DNA of 64,000 bases from positions 168,795,306-168,859,305 of the forward strand of contig CM051462.1 of NCBI GenBank assembly GCA_028095005.1, in the 5' to 3' direction. The position numbers were made by a program, and so were the translations under genes. Origin of the DNA: Rhynchospora pubera (Eukaryota; Streptophyta; Magnoliopsida; Poales; Cyperaceae). Positions 35,688 through 47,031 of the stretch are shown piece by piece. The notes beneath the pieces were generated by a model, which was not told the origin of the DNA, did no database searches, and saw only the letters and a list, made by a program, of their open reading frames with translations. Within the stretch, counting starts at the first letter, position 1, and the number at the start of each line of letters is the position of its first letter.

Positions 35688-38600
35688 TCAAAGCCAATCA
35701 GGCATACGCCTAATCCCCATGGATGCAACATGCAACTCATGCGCGGCTCGAGACAAAGGCTTTGTCAGAGGGTCCGCTGTGTTCGCGGCACCGTCCACCT
35801 TCTTGACCTTGACCCATCCGTCATTGACCAACTGACGGATGAGATGGAATCGTCGTAGAATGTGCCTAGTCTTCTGGTGAGACCTAGGCTCCTTGGACTG
35901 AGCTATGGCTCCCGTATTGTCGCAGTAGATATCCACTGGACCCGAGATGCTTGGAACCACCTCTAGCTCGGTCAAGAACTCCTTGATCCATACGGCCTCT
36001 TTTGCTGCTTCACCAGCCGCTAAGTATTCCGCTTCGGTGACGGAATCGGCCGTAGTATCTTGCTTGGAACTCTTCCAACTTACGGCACCACCATTAAGCA
36101 GAAATACAAAGCCGGACTGTGATTTGGAGTCATCTCGATCGGTTTGGAAACTAGCATCGGTGTAACCAGTTACAACGAGCTCTTGGTCTCCACCGTAAAC
36201 GAGAATGCTCTCCTTGGTTCTCTTGAGATACTTGAGGATATTCTTGACTGCGGTCCAATGTGCCATGCCCGGGTTGGCTTGGTATCGACTAGTCACGCTA
36301 ATCGGATGTGCCACATCGGGGCGAGTGCATAGCATGGCATACATAATCGATCCGACTACAGATGGATACTTGAATCGCTTCATGTACTCCCGATCTGTCT
36401 CCGTTGTCGGACCTTGAGTCTTGCTCAAGTAAATGCCATGTGACATAGGCAAGAATCCCTTCTTGGAATTCGCCATGTTGTGTTTTTGCAACACCTTGTC
36501 AATGTATGCATCTTGGCTCAAACCTAACATCCTCTTTGATCTATCTCTATAGATCTTGATTCCTAGGATGTAGGCGGCCTCGCCCAAGTCTTTCATTGAG
36601 AACACTTTCTTCAATGAATCCTTGACTACATTCAATTCGGGAATATTATTCCCGATCAAGAGTATATCGTCAACATATAGAACAAGAAACACAACCACGC
36701 TCCCACTAAACCTCTTGTAGACACAAGGTTCCTTTTCACTTTGAGAGAAGTTCAATTTCTTGACTTCCTCATCAAAGCGCTTGTTCCAACTCCGTGATGC
36801 TTGCTTCAATCCATAAATGGATCGTTGAAGCTTGCATACTTTGTTAGCATTCTTTGGATTCACAAAACACTCGGGTTGTGTCATATACACATCCTCTTCC
36901 AAATTTCCATTTAGGAAGGCGGTTTTGACATCCATTTGCCAAATCTCATAATCATAGAATGCGGCAATTGCTAACATGATCCGAATTGACTTGAAAATGA
37001 CGACGGGCGAGAAGGTTTCTTCATAGTCAATACCATGAATTTGCTTGTAACCTTTCGCTACAAGTCGTGCTTTGTAAATGGTCAAGTTGCCATCCATGTC
37101 GACCTTTCTCTTAAAGATCCACTTGTTCTCAACGGGTTTTACTCCGTTGGGAAGGTCAACCAAGGTCCATACCTTGTTGTCATACATGGATTGCATTTCG
37201 GATTCCATGGCTTTTAGCCATTCCTTGGAGTCGGGTTTCTTTCTCATGTCATCAACGGTCAAAGGCTCATCGTTCTCCATAACGAGAACGTCGTGCAAAC
37301 CTAAATATCTTATAGGTGGACGACTTGGCCTTGCCGATCTTCTTAGGGTAGAAGTTTGAGGTTCTTGAACTTGTTCCACAACGGTTTGTGGACTTTGTTC
37401 TTGAACTTCAAGTGAAGGTGCTTCCTCAACATCATCGACTCGCGATATGTTTGAGTTTTCATTTGAGGGAGCTTGTTCGTGAATCTCTTCTTCCACAACA
37501 ACTTGTGGAATGGGTTCGGCTACAATCTCATTCGGTGCATCCACATTTTGTGCAACCTCATTTGGCACCACATTGGGAACAACCACATTGCCTACTTGAG
37601 GCATGCTTTGTTGTTGCGGTTCTTGAATTTCTTCAATCACCACGTTGCTCCCACTACTTCTTCTTGAGAGAAACTCCTTCTCCAAGAACACACCATAACG
37701 AGCAACAACTATCTTGTTCTCGTTGCGGTTATAGAAGTAGTAACCCTTCGTTTCCTTAGGGTATCCTACGAAATGACATTTGTCCGATTTGGGTCCAAGC
37801 TTATCGCTCACTAGCCTTTTCACATAAGCTTCACAACCCCAAATCTTGAGAAACGACATGCTTGGTTTCTTCTTAAACCAAAGCTCATAGGGCGTCTTCT
37901 CAACGGACTTTGATGGAACACGGTTTAATGTAAAAGTTGCGGTTTCAAGGGCGTATCCCCAAAAGGACATAGGCAAATCGGCTTGGCTCATCATTGATCG
38001 AACCATGTCAAGCAAAGTTCGATTCCTCCTTTCGGATACACCATTCCATTGTGGTGTTCCGGGTGGAGTGAGTTGTGGAACGATTCCACACTCCTTTAGA
38101 TAGTTGCCAAACTCATGGCTCAAGTACTCACCACCTCGATCGGATCGTAAGACCTTGATCTTTCGACCAAGTTGGTTCTCAACTTCATTCTTAAATTCTT
38201 TGAACTTGTCAAAGGATTCGGATTTGTGACGCATCAAGTAGATATACCCGTATCTACTATGGTCATCGGTGAATGTGATGAAGTATGAATAACCACCACG
38301 CGCACAAATGCTCATAGGTCCACATACATCGGTATGTACAAGGTCTAACAAGTCATTTGCCCTTGTCCCTTTGTTAGGAAAAGGCGCTTTGGTCATCTTT
38401 CCCATCAAACAAGATTCGCATGTGTCAATTGGCTCGAAAGCGAATTGATCCAAGAGACCAACGGTTTGTAATCTCTTGATGCGTTTCTCATTGATATGAC
38501 CTAAGCTGCAATGCCACATCAAAGTTGCATTCTCATGTGAAATCTTACGTTTCCTATTGTCATTCTCAACACTCAAGATGAGTCCGCTAGAATCAAGCAA

Positions 38601-39851
38601 ATAAAGACCATTCAATAAATGCGCATCACAAAAACGAACTTCATTTCGAAACAAGGTCAACAACTTGTTCTTTATTACAACATCAAAACCATCCATGTCC
38701 AAACAAGAGATAGAGATAATGTTTCGAGTGATAGAGGGAACTAAAAATACATCCTTTAGTTCCAACACAAAACCGGAAGGTAAAGTTAAATCCACGCTCC
38801 CAATGGCCATAGCGGAGATGCACGTGCCATTCCCGACGCGGAGTTGAACTTCACCTTTCTCGAGCCGCCTCCTATTCTTTAGGACCTGCACATTTCGACA
38901 AATGTGAGCACACGAACCGGTATCGAATACCCAATCGGTGTTAGAGGTAGCGAGAAGGGTTTCGATGACAAATATACCTGAAGAAGAAGGTTGGACGGTT
39001 CCCGCCTTCTTGTCGGCAAGGTACTTGGGGCAGTTTCTCCTCCAATGACCCTTGTTGCTACAGTAGTAGCAAACGGTCTCGGGAGTGGCCGGGTTCTTCT
39101 TCTTCTTGGAACCCACGGGAGCACCCTTGGCCGAACCTTGGGGCGTCACCGGGCCTTTGCCCTTCTTGGCTTTACGGCCTCGCTTCTTGATCTTCTTGCT
39201 CTTGTCACTCACGGCAAGAACATCCTTTGGGCCCTTCTCCTTCTTGAGACTATCCTCCGTCTCAACGAGCATGTTTTGGAGATCATCCATGCTCTTGTCC
39301 ATGCCATTCATCCGGTAGTTCACAACAAAACCGGTGAAGCTTGGAGGGAGGGAGTTGAGAATGAAATCTTGAATCGCACCTGTAGGAAAGGGCGTATCAA
39401 GCTTTTCGAGCTGCCGAAACAACCCCGCCATCTTCATGACGTGTGGCCCGACTTCATGACCCTCCGCCAAGCGAGTGTTGGCGACGGCCTTGATGAGACG
39501 GGCCCTTTCGGTGCGGGCCTTGGTTTGGAACATGTTCTTGAGACGAGTGATCATTTCAAACACCCCATAACCACTATCGATGAACTCCTTTTGGAGTTCC
39601 GATTCCATGACCGCAACCATCAAGACCGACATCTCCATGTCGTCATTGACGTGCTTCTCATATTCCTCTTGCTTATCCTTTGGATCGGTGTCCTTAGGAG
39701 CAGAGGGAATCGGAGTGGAGAGGAGGTACTCCCTTTTTTCAAACCTAAAGGCAAGCCTTAGGTTGCGGTGCCAATCCAAGAAATTAGCACCGTTAAAGGC
39801 GAGTTTCTCTTTCTCAAGAAGAGAACGAAGCGTTAAAGAGGAGGAAGACAT
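35688..39851 (-). CDS. Copia Gag-Pol polyprotein, intact
   Basis: One open frame of 1,387 codons encoding all proteins needed for Copia retrotransposition. Gag (UBN2-type) fills about residues 1-210 and a Lys-rich linker follows. A CCHC knuckle CYYCSNKGHWRRNC lies at about 261-274. Protease has DTGS near 309. The integrase zinc part is MWHCSLGHINEKRI (about 445). The integrase core has HTDVCGPM (about 505), FTDDHSRYGY (about 527) and NGVSERRNRT (about 604). RT has QMDVKTAFLNG and YVDDILLIG (about 1060). RNase H has GYTDASF and TEAEYLAA (about 1233-1275). All catalytic residues I can check are present. The ATG at 39851 (MSSSSLTLRSLLEKEKLAFN) fits the usual gag start. Gag and Pol are in one frame, as in other Copia elements. 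Confidence 0.95.
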   Translation of the reverse strand: MSSSSLTLRSLLEKEKLAFNGANFLDWHRNLRLAFRFEKREYLLSTPIPSAPKDTDPKDKQEEYEKHVNDDMEMSVLMVAVMESELQKEFIDSGYGVFEMITRLKNMFQTKARTERARLIKAVANTRLAEGHEVGPHVMKMAGLFRQLEKLDTPFPTGAIQDFILNSLPPSFTGFVVNYRMNGMDKSMDDLQNMLVETEDSLKKEKGPKDVLAVSDKSKKIKKRGRKAKKGKGPVTPQGSAKGAPVGSKKKKNPATPETVCYYCSNKGHWRRNCPKYLADKKAGTVQPSSSGIFVIETLLATSNTDWVFDTGSCAHICRNVQVLKNRRRLEKGEVQLRVGNGTCISAMAIGSVDLTLPSGFVLELKDVFLVPSITRNIISISCLDMDGFDVVIKNKLLTLFRNEVRFCDAHLLNGLYLLDSSGLILSVENDNRKRKISHENATLMWHCSLGHINEKRIKRLQTVGLLDQFAFEPIDTCESCLMGKMTKAPFPNKGTRANDLLDLVHTDVCGPMSICARGGYSYFITFTDDHSRYGYIYLMRHKSESFDKFKEFKNEVENQLGRKIKVLRSDRGGEYLSHEFGNYLKECGIVPQLTPPGTPQWNGVSERRNRTLLDMVRSMMSQADLPMSFWGYALETATFTLNRVPSKSVEKTPYELWFKKKPSMSFLKIWGCEAYVKRLVSDKLGPKSDKCHFVGYPKETKGYYFYNRNENKIVVARYGVFLEKEFLSRRSSGSNVVIEEIQEPQQQSMPQVGNVVVPNVVPNEVAQNVDAPNEIVAEPIPQVVVEEEIHEQAPSNENSNISRVDDVEEAPSLEVQEQSPQTVVEQVQEPQTSTLRRSARPSRPPIRYLGLHDVLVMENDEPLTVDDMRKKPDSKEWLKAMESEMQSMYDNKVWTLVDLPNGVKPVENKWIFKRKVDMDGNLTIYKARLVAKGYKQIHGIDYEETFSPVVIFKSIRIMLAIAAFYDYEIWQMDVKTAFLNGNLEEDVYMTQPECFVNPKNANKVCKLQRSIYGLKQASRSWNKRFDEEVKKLNFSQSEKEPCVYKRFSGSVVVFLVLYVDDILLIGNNIPELNVVKDSLKKVFSMKDLGEAAYILGIKIYRDRSKRMLGLSQDAYIDKVLQKHNMANSKKGFLPMSHGIYLSKTQGPTTETDREYMKRFKYPSVVGSIMYAMLCTRPDVAHPISVTSRYQANPGMAHWTAVKNILKYLKRTKESILVYGGDQELVVTGYTDASFQTDRDDSKSQSGFVFLLNGGAVSWKSSKQDTTADSVTEAEYLAAGEAAKEAVWIKEFLTELEVVPSISGPVDIYCDNTGAIAQSKEPRSHQKTRHILRRFHLIRQLVNDGWVKVKKVDGAANTADPLTKPLSRAAHELHVASMGIRRMPDWL

Positions 39852-41914
39852 CTACAACAATTATCGAATTAAAGGTCAATTAGTTTTATGTTTTTAGTTT
39901 TAACAAAAGTAAAACTTTCACTACACTTTTAAAGTCCCTAAGTATAGTGATTTCCAAGACCCCTATTTTTTCATCAAAATGGACCTGCTATGGCACGTCA
40001 TCCAAAATGATTAGATAAGGTAGGTTCTCCAACCAATCATCTTACCATGACTCTTGGTTCGCATGAGCGAACTTCGCCCCGATGTCCAAACTCTAGTTGG
40101 GTCCATCGAAAAGTCACTTCTCACTATTTGCTCCTTGCAAATCTTAACTATTTGCACCCCGACTACCGAATTGGCAATCATGACGTCCGCTTGGGCGGAC
40201 CGCGCCATGAGTGACAATCGGCGTGAAGGGGATAGAGAGAAGGAGGGCGATTTAACTTATTCGTTTTAGTTTGGGACAAACAATTCATATGACACTTTGT
40301 TTGGTGGTCGTGTAAGCATACACCCATACCTAACCTAACAAAATAATCATATAAGCATCTCATAGTTGTGGGTTTGTATGGCTCCCGCTTGCATTAGTTT
40401 CGCCACATCGTCCATGGAGCAAAACTAATCTAATTCTTGCCCTCCCACTAAATTCTATAAGGATCTAAATCCTATATAAAATAAAGGTGCAAAATACATG
40501 TGAAAACATCCTATTCCCATCCTAACCTTAGGGGCATGCAAGCCTCACAAGTTACATCAAAAATTAATCAACAAATTAATTAATTAATGGCACCAAAGGC
40601 CGCATTACAAACATTCACACATGCATTCATTACAACCACAAGGCATTGAGTCTTGAGCCATACTAAACCCACTATCCACCTACAAAACAAAGTTAGCACA
40701 TACAAGAACTTTGTTTCCAATTAACGATTTTCAAGCATCTTTGCGTATCGTTTGCCATAAGTAAATTCCGTGTACAAATCCTCAATTTTAAACAACAAAA
40801 CTTGTTTAAATTCATTTAGAAAGTTCTTTCAACATCCCATAACAGAAAGGAGATCAAACAAGGAGTTTTCTAATTAATTTCAACTAGTTTGAATATTTAG
40901 AAAAACAGTAATTTATTAAAAAACGTAACTAATGGAATCCAATAAAAGTAAAGGTTTTAGGTCTCCAAAAATTCTCAAATAAATTACTTAAGCTCCTTAT
41001 CATAGTTGTGATTACCAGTAAAAAATTCAAGAAGAGATCTTACACCATCTGGGAGAATCAAAAATGACAAATCTCTTACAAGTGCACGAAACACCGTTAT
41101 GAGATTTTCAGATTATCCTCTCAACCATCTGATCTGTTAGACCACCTTCTAAACAGTTTTTATATATACAATATACATAGAAAAACTTGCTTAATCTATA
41201 GCCTAACTATTCATGAAAAGAAAACCACCAAGTTTAGTTCAAAAGGTTCGAGTTACTAACTAAACAACCAACAAATTCTGTACTGGAACAGACTGTCGAT
41301 CGAAAAGTTCTAACCTAGTTGAAGGTCCTAACTTCCACGAAAAATTATGAAATTAATTTTCCTGGAATCCTAACTCAAAATAGAACAACTCCATTTAAAC
41401 AGAATTTTTAAAGGAGTTCTCAGTTGGTACAGTTTATTAGAACAATCGATTTGCTCAACAAACTGGATCTGACAAGTTCTTCCTTTTCATACTTGAAAAC
41501 CCACAAATTGATCTGAGCCATGCAACAAATTTTACATTCTCAGAAAGAGCTTCAAGTCCTCTTTAAATCTAGCCATAGAACACTGGTACTTATATTCAAA
41601 ATATAAATCTTTCAAGCCATTCAAATAGGACAGTGCAAGCAGAAACTGGTTCTGCGCACTGTCGCCATTTTATTCACAGTAAATCCATACTAATTCATAA
41701 AAATGTGAATCTAACGCCAAAAGAATCACAATCCACAGATCTACAACTTTCATGTAGATGGAAAAAACTTCCAGAGAACTTATCAAAGCGAAAAACGCGA
41801 AACAACACAGAAAATACCATTTCCAGACAGCAAACAAACGCATCATCTCTACTAATCCGTTAATTAGCCAATTTCTCTTAATTAAGTGTCAAAATAGCTT
41901 AAGTACGACCATGT
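39852..41914. other. 5' leader of the intact Copia
   Basis: About 2.1 kb between the primer site and gag. It has only short open frames and no recognised gene. Leaders this long are unusual among small Copia elements but occur in long-LTR lineages. Confidence 0.6.
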
Positions 41915-41926
41915 GCTCTGATACCA
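41915..41926 (-). promoter_or_regulatory. Primer binding site (initiator Met tRNA) of the intact Copia
   Basis: TGGTATCAGAGC on the minus strand, one base from the 5' LTR. An exact standard match. Confidence 0.92.
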
Positions 41927-41983
41927 CTGTTAGTTAAGTGCATAATTTTCATTTTATGATTAAATACTACTAATTATCCATAA

Positions 41984-42529
41984 NNNNNNNNNNNNNNNNN
42001 NNNNNNNNNNNNNNNNNNNNNNNNNNNNNNNNNNNNNNNNNNNNNNNNNNNNNNNNNNNNNNNNNNNNNNNNNNNNNNNNNNNNNNNNNNNNNNNNNNNN
42101 NNNNNNNNNNNNNNNNNNNNNNNNNNNNNNNNNNNNNNNNNNNNNNNNNNNNNNNNNNNNNNNNNNNNNNNNNNNNNNNNNNNNNNNNNNNNNNNNNNNN
42201 NNNNNNNNNNNNNNNNNNNNNNNNNNNNNNNNNNNNNNNNNNNNNNNNNNNNNNNNNNNNNNNNNNNNNNNNNNNNNNNNNNNNNNNNNNNNNNNNNNNN
42301 NNNNNNNNNNNNNNNNNNNNNNNNNNNNNNNNNNNNNNNNNNNNNNNNNNNNNNNNNNNNNNNNNNNNNNNNNNNNNNNNNNNNNNNNNNNNNNNNNNNN
42401 NNNNNNNNNNNNNNNNNNNNNNNNNNNNNNNNNNNNNNNNNNNNNNNNNNNNNNNNNNNNNNNNNNNNNNNNNNNNNNNNNNNNNNNNNNNNNNNNNNNN
42501 NNNNNNNNNNNNNNNNNNNNNNNNNNNNN
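41984..42529. other. Assembly gap (546 N)
   Basis: A run of N inside the 5' LTR. The bases on both sides (CCATAA before, ACAATCATG after) are directly adjacent in the other LTR, so the true gap is probably zero bases long. Confidence 0.9.
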
Positions 42530-42922
42530 ACAATCATGCACAAACACGGATCTTGCACTAAGCCATTCACACAAGAGAGAAAGGTTCAAGGTATACCTCT
42601 CTTGAACTAGTAATCAAGAGGCTCGAACCGGCTAGGTTGTAGGTGGTTGTGCTCACGTCTAGCTCGCGCCTCCTTGTCGAATCACCTCGAGTCCACTTGG
42701 TATTAACCAAATCCTCTACAAGTTATGCTAGTAACTTGGAGGAAATGCCTAATCCCTAGCTTTCCCAATCTTCTAGCAAATGAACTAATTGATTTGAGGA
42801 AGAGAGGGGGCTCAACACATGAGCTAATGGAGAGGGAGAGAAGGGAGGCGCCGGCCACAAAGAGGAGGGGGCGGCTAGGGTTTGTGGGAGAGAGAGAGAG
42901 GGGGATTTGCTACCATATACCC

Positions 42923-42931
42923 CTTTATATA
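42923..42931 (-). promoter_or_regulatory. TATA box of the intact Copia 5' LTR
   Basis: TATATAAAG on the minus strand, in the middle of the LTR. The likely promoter of the element RNA. Confidence 0.6.
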
Positions 42932-44217
42932 GAGCTCAAACCCTACCTACCTCTCAACACCTATTTACCACTTTGCCATCCCACCTACCACCATGCTATG
43001 GCCGGCCACATTATGGGCCCTTCATGGGCTATGTGCATTGCCTCTTGGGTCCTTTTTGTTGCTCCCAATTTGACTCCCTATTGGGCCTTTAATTAACTAT
43101 TTAATTAAAGCCCTATTAAATGCATATGTGTTGAAATAAATAATTATTAACTTAATAATAATTATTTAGGGATTAGATAATGCATTAATTTATTTCTATA
43201 TGATCCCTTTGATTTAATTAATTATAACGGTCTACAACGCTATTTAATTAATTAATCAACTCATCATATTTTGCAATACCAATTATTGCAAATAAATAAA
43301 TAATGCAAGCATGGTTAAAACACCAATTCTGTGTGACCCTTTGAGGATTTATGCTACGTTGGACATGGAGTTAAATCGCTATTTAAATCCAATAATCATA
43401 AGCGGTATCTAGCAACACGTTATGATTCCCAATTCGCATAAATAGTGTACAGCTACAATATTTCAATCCTGCATAAGAGAATAAAAATATATCTCTATTT
43501 TGATTCCTATGCCTCACGATATCATCGTATAATCCAAGATAGGAATGTGTCATTCTTGCAGATTATACGTTTCTTGATCTAGAGATAATTGTATCAGTTG
43601 CTAGCAAACAATCTATCTCCATCAAGGGGCCCAAACAGATATCGTCACTCACTAAGTGAATTAATGAGGGACATACGGTTTTCTTGACTATTTAACTTTT
43701 CCCCGCACAATTCAAGAGAACATAAATAACGTCCGTATAGCAGCCCTTATCGGGAATCAGCGGTAGACGATATTTATTGAACCTATCCTCATGTGGAAAA
43801 GATAAATATCTCAAACTTAGAATCAAAATCATAACGAAATAAATAATGACACCAAAACACAATCCATATATTTATTTCGTTGGGTCATGTCCTGTACTAT
43901 GTTCAATTAACATAAACATATGCAATTAAGTTGGTTACTCTTAACCTTTGATTTATAGAACTTAATCAACACTTAACTTGCATACTAATCTTATTGATAA
44001 TTAATGTTCCTTGTTAATTATCAAGATTATGGACGCTTTAGATTTATTGTTGTCATTTACTACTAAATGAAACACAGTGATCTATAATTCAGATCCTCAA
44101 CCTGAATGAACTGTCAACACATAAATCAAGGAACAAATGATATAAAATCATCCATAACATAAAACCATAGAAGTAGCCAAATATGATTGGCTTCTAGGAC
44201 ATATCTCTAACACTATT

Positions 44218-47020
44218 GGCTTGAAGAATAGATAAATGACTTCTTTATTTTTGGGTGCTGAATATCCCATGTTTGAATCTAAACAAGTCTGAGAAGAAAG
44301 AAAGCAATCTATATGAGAATAGGGTTCACTGAGCACTATTGGATGTTGTGCAATGTGGCACATTAGATGTTATAAAGTGAGTGAAGCCACATTTCAAACG
44401 GACCAGTTTGCTGGGCGACTGGACCGTCCCATGATGATTGGGGCGGACCGTTCCATGTGTGGAACGGACCGTTCTGAATAGCGGAGAGCCACACTTCAAA
44501 CGGACCAGTCTGCTGGGCAACTAACCCGTCCCATGAATATTGGGACGGACCGTTCCATACTTGGAACGGACCGTTCTGAATGGCTTACTGGTCTATTTAT
44601 ACCCCTTACAATAACCATTCTTCTCTCTTCTGGAACTTGCCATTTGTGTGCATAATCAGAGAATAGAGAGTAGAACTAGGTTTGAGAGGGAGGCTATTCC
44701 ATTGCTTGGAGCAATCGGAAGAAACACACATCTAATTGCATTTCGAGAGTGGTGCAGCGGTGAAAATGAGATCCTAAAAATATTGAGGTGTCTTGAGAAA
44801 AAGTGCTGAGTATAGCTATGCCTTCATAACTCAATATATTTGACCAGGGGTCAAATATTATTGAAGAAGAAGAAGCTCAACTAGCAATAAACTTTTATCT
44901 GTATAATCTAAATAGAACGCTTGCTGGGCAAGCAGGCTGCTTAGATTGAGATGAACTTCCAGACGCTCCGTTTGGAACGGACCATTTGGATTTGGAACGG
45001 TCCGTTCGGACTGATCCAGATTGTCAGAAAATTCTAGAACCTCAAATTAATGTATTGTATTGTGTTTACAAACAATTATGAATGTCTCCTAGTCGATTGC
45101 AAGGTGAAATAGGACTAGTACAAGCAACAAGAGATGCTTGCTTGATTTCCAATGCATGTGGCTATGGAAATGAGATATTGGGACTCATGAGCTTCTATTT
45201 TGAGTTAGAAGCATGGTAGACTTGTGCATTGAGGCATATTCTACTTTAAACCCTATAACAGATCATAAAGTGAGGTCACTCTAGCAAGGCTATGAGTTTG
45301 ACACAAATAATAAGCCAATTCCTGTACCTATTTGGAAAGGTACATTGACTTTGAGATATCTGAATAAATGTATGATAAATAACATGCAAGATTATCAAGT
45401 TTAAATACTTGCAAATGATTGGCTTATGGATAAGCAATTCATGTGCATGCAAGTATACTTTATGGATAAAGTTAACTTGATAACAACAGTTTCTTCATGA
45501 AACAAAATAGTTTACTCTCTCATTGTGGAGATTGAGTGTGACTCTCTCATGGAGGAGATAGAGTCAATAGCGTGTTCTGATTGTCATACTAGCTCTCTCA
45601 TTTGGGAGATGGAGCAACATTGACATAATTGATATTTATGTCAAGAGGAAGTTTGGTTGCGATAGTCCCTTGACACAATTAGTAGTTGTTATAACTTCAA
45701 GGAGGTTGAGAACAACTCATTGTTGAGTATAGCTGTGGAAGCTTACTATGGGGATAGTGGACTAGACCAAACAGATTCAGATATATAGAGACATGATAGC
45801 ATAATGAGAGTTGATCTGATATTGAGTGAATTCCTATGTAGAACGGTCCATTAGAAATACTAATTGTCCGTTTTAGGATACTCGTAACTCTTTAATGGTT
45901 TGGAGAGTTGATACATGGTTTGTTTCATTTGGTGATGATCCATTTGACAATCAGATCTTTATGATTGTATGTACTTGAAATTCAATAATGTACATGTGTT
46001 TATTATTGATTAAGTACATGTTAGCACTTATTGGTAGTGTGTCATTGAACTCTAGGTTGTCTCGCTCACACGAGAAATCGCCTCTAATGTCTGGGACATG
46101 TAGAGATGAGACTAGATTGAGCTGTGTACGCTTAGTCAGGGACTAAGGAGCCGCCTAGGGTGGCTAAGCTCAATGTCGCTTCAGTCTGGGACTGAAATGA
46201 GGCTTGTCTTCTTTTAGGCGATCCGATATGATTGTGCCCCAAACAATCATGTAGTTCAATATTAGCCGAGGTGAGAATCTCCTTAAAACTCTGGGAGTGT
46301 TTAAGTGGAGAATCTCAGGATTAGTTGCAATAAGGAGTGGTCTAGACCATAGACACTTGGTTTGCAAACTGAATCTAGACTCGTACAATGAATGTGAACA
46401 CACGTCTATTGGAACAGATAATTCGTTGTAACATGTGCTCATACCACATGTGCTTGGCGACGTTTGGAAGTGGGTTGAGTGGTTCCAGGACCAAGACCGT
46501 ATGACTCCCCATGTGTGAGTTCCATAGTCACGTACCCTTTGACTTTTGACTATGTCATGAGGGATGGAGTCAGTGCTTGCTACTTTGGTGTGTACCTTAT
46601 GGTGATGCATATTCCGCCTGTCGGGGCATTGCTGGGAAAGCAGCTGATTTCGTTCTGACTTTCATGAGACGAAAGGAAGATCAGATTCAATTTGCACAAA
46701 CGAGAGATCTGTTGGTGTTCAGGGCCCACCAAACTCGTCATATGGACTGAGGTTGGGAACATACAACAGACTAAGACTGAAAAGGAAAAGACATGTATCA
46801 TTGAGCGGTCGATAATGTCTGATCTAGTGCAAATTTGAATGTATCTAAGGTACTAGTATGCACAATTATCTAATTGTTTTTATAAAAGGGTAGATGCTTT
46901 CTCGCTGGCCTTAACTTTGTTATGGTGAGGCGTTTTAGCTCCCGCTTAACAGGTGTATGCGCTGGTCGCACGGTCCATTTGCCGTATGAGGTCTGACTCT
47001 GTGTTTGGCAACAATGTCTC
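44218..47020. other. Internal region of the LARD-like element, right part
   Basis: No gene recognised. It holds a tandem duplication at 44385-44583 and further diverged motif copies near 44960-45010 and 45840-45875. Around 45515-45615 a short phrase CTCTCATNNNGGAGAT occurs three times, about 35-60 bp apart. Confidence 0.55.
44385..44583 (+). repeat. Tandem duplication (about 100 bp x2) rich in ACGGACCGTTC motifs
   Basis: Two units, 44385-44486 and 44489-44583. Each runs GAGCCACA or AGCCACAT, CAAACGGACCAGT, GCTGGGC, CCGTCCCATGA, GCGGACCGTTCCAT or GACGGACCGTTCCAT, then GGAACGGACCGTTCTGAAT. About 85-90 percent identical by eye. The GACCAGTTTGCTGGGC phrase recalls the GGACTGGTTTGCTGGGC phrase of the LTR. 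Confidence 0.8.
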
Positions 47021-47031
47021 CAAGAGGGAGA
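47021..47031 (+). promoter_or_regulatory. Polypurine tract of the LARD-like element
   Basis: CAAGAGGGAGA, directly before the 3' LTR. Confidence 0.8.

Larger units (their letters stand above)
33837..44212 (-). mobile_element. Copia LTR retrotransposon, structurally intact, nested in the LARD-like element
   Basis: A complete minus-strand Copia element with target duplication CTATT (33832-33836 and 44213-44217). LTRs are 33837-35575 and 41928-44212; the second contains 546 N. It has a perfect primer site, a polypurine tract and one uninterrupted 1,387-codon polyprotein. Outside the gap the LTRs differ at only 2 positions by eye, near 34332 and 42969. The LTR, read in element sense, begins TGTTAGAGATATGTCC. 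Together with the 1.7-kb LTR length and the gag start, this resembles the Angela lineage; that lineage call is from memory. The insertion is very young and possibly active. Confidence 0.95.
41928..44212 (-). repeat. 5' LTR of the intact Copia (contains assembly gap)
   Basis: 2,285 bp as assembled. Without the 546 N it is exactly 1,739 bp, the length of the other LTR. A TATA box reads TATATAAAG on the minus strand at 42923-42931. Confidence 0.95.

Noticed and set aside
35947..39897. Many plus-strand ORFs of 60-256 codons over the Copia polyprotein
   Set aside because: They are antisense shadows of the intact 1,387-codon polyprotein and show no domains.
41960..42589. Long open frames across the N run
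   Set aside because: They consist of undetermined residues only and result from the assembly gap.
46170..46610. Minus-strand ORF of 146 codons in the LARD-like interior
   Set aside because: No retroelement or other motif is visible; probably chance in non-coding DNA.
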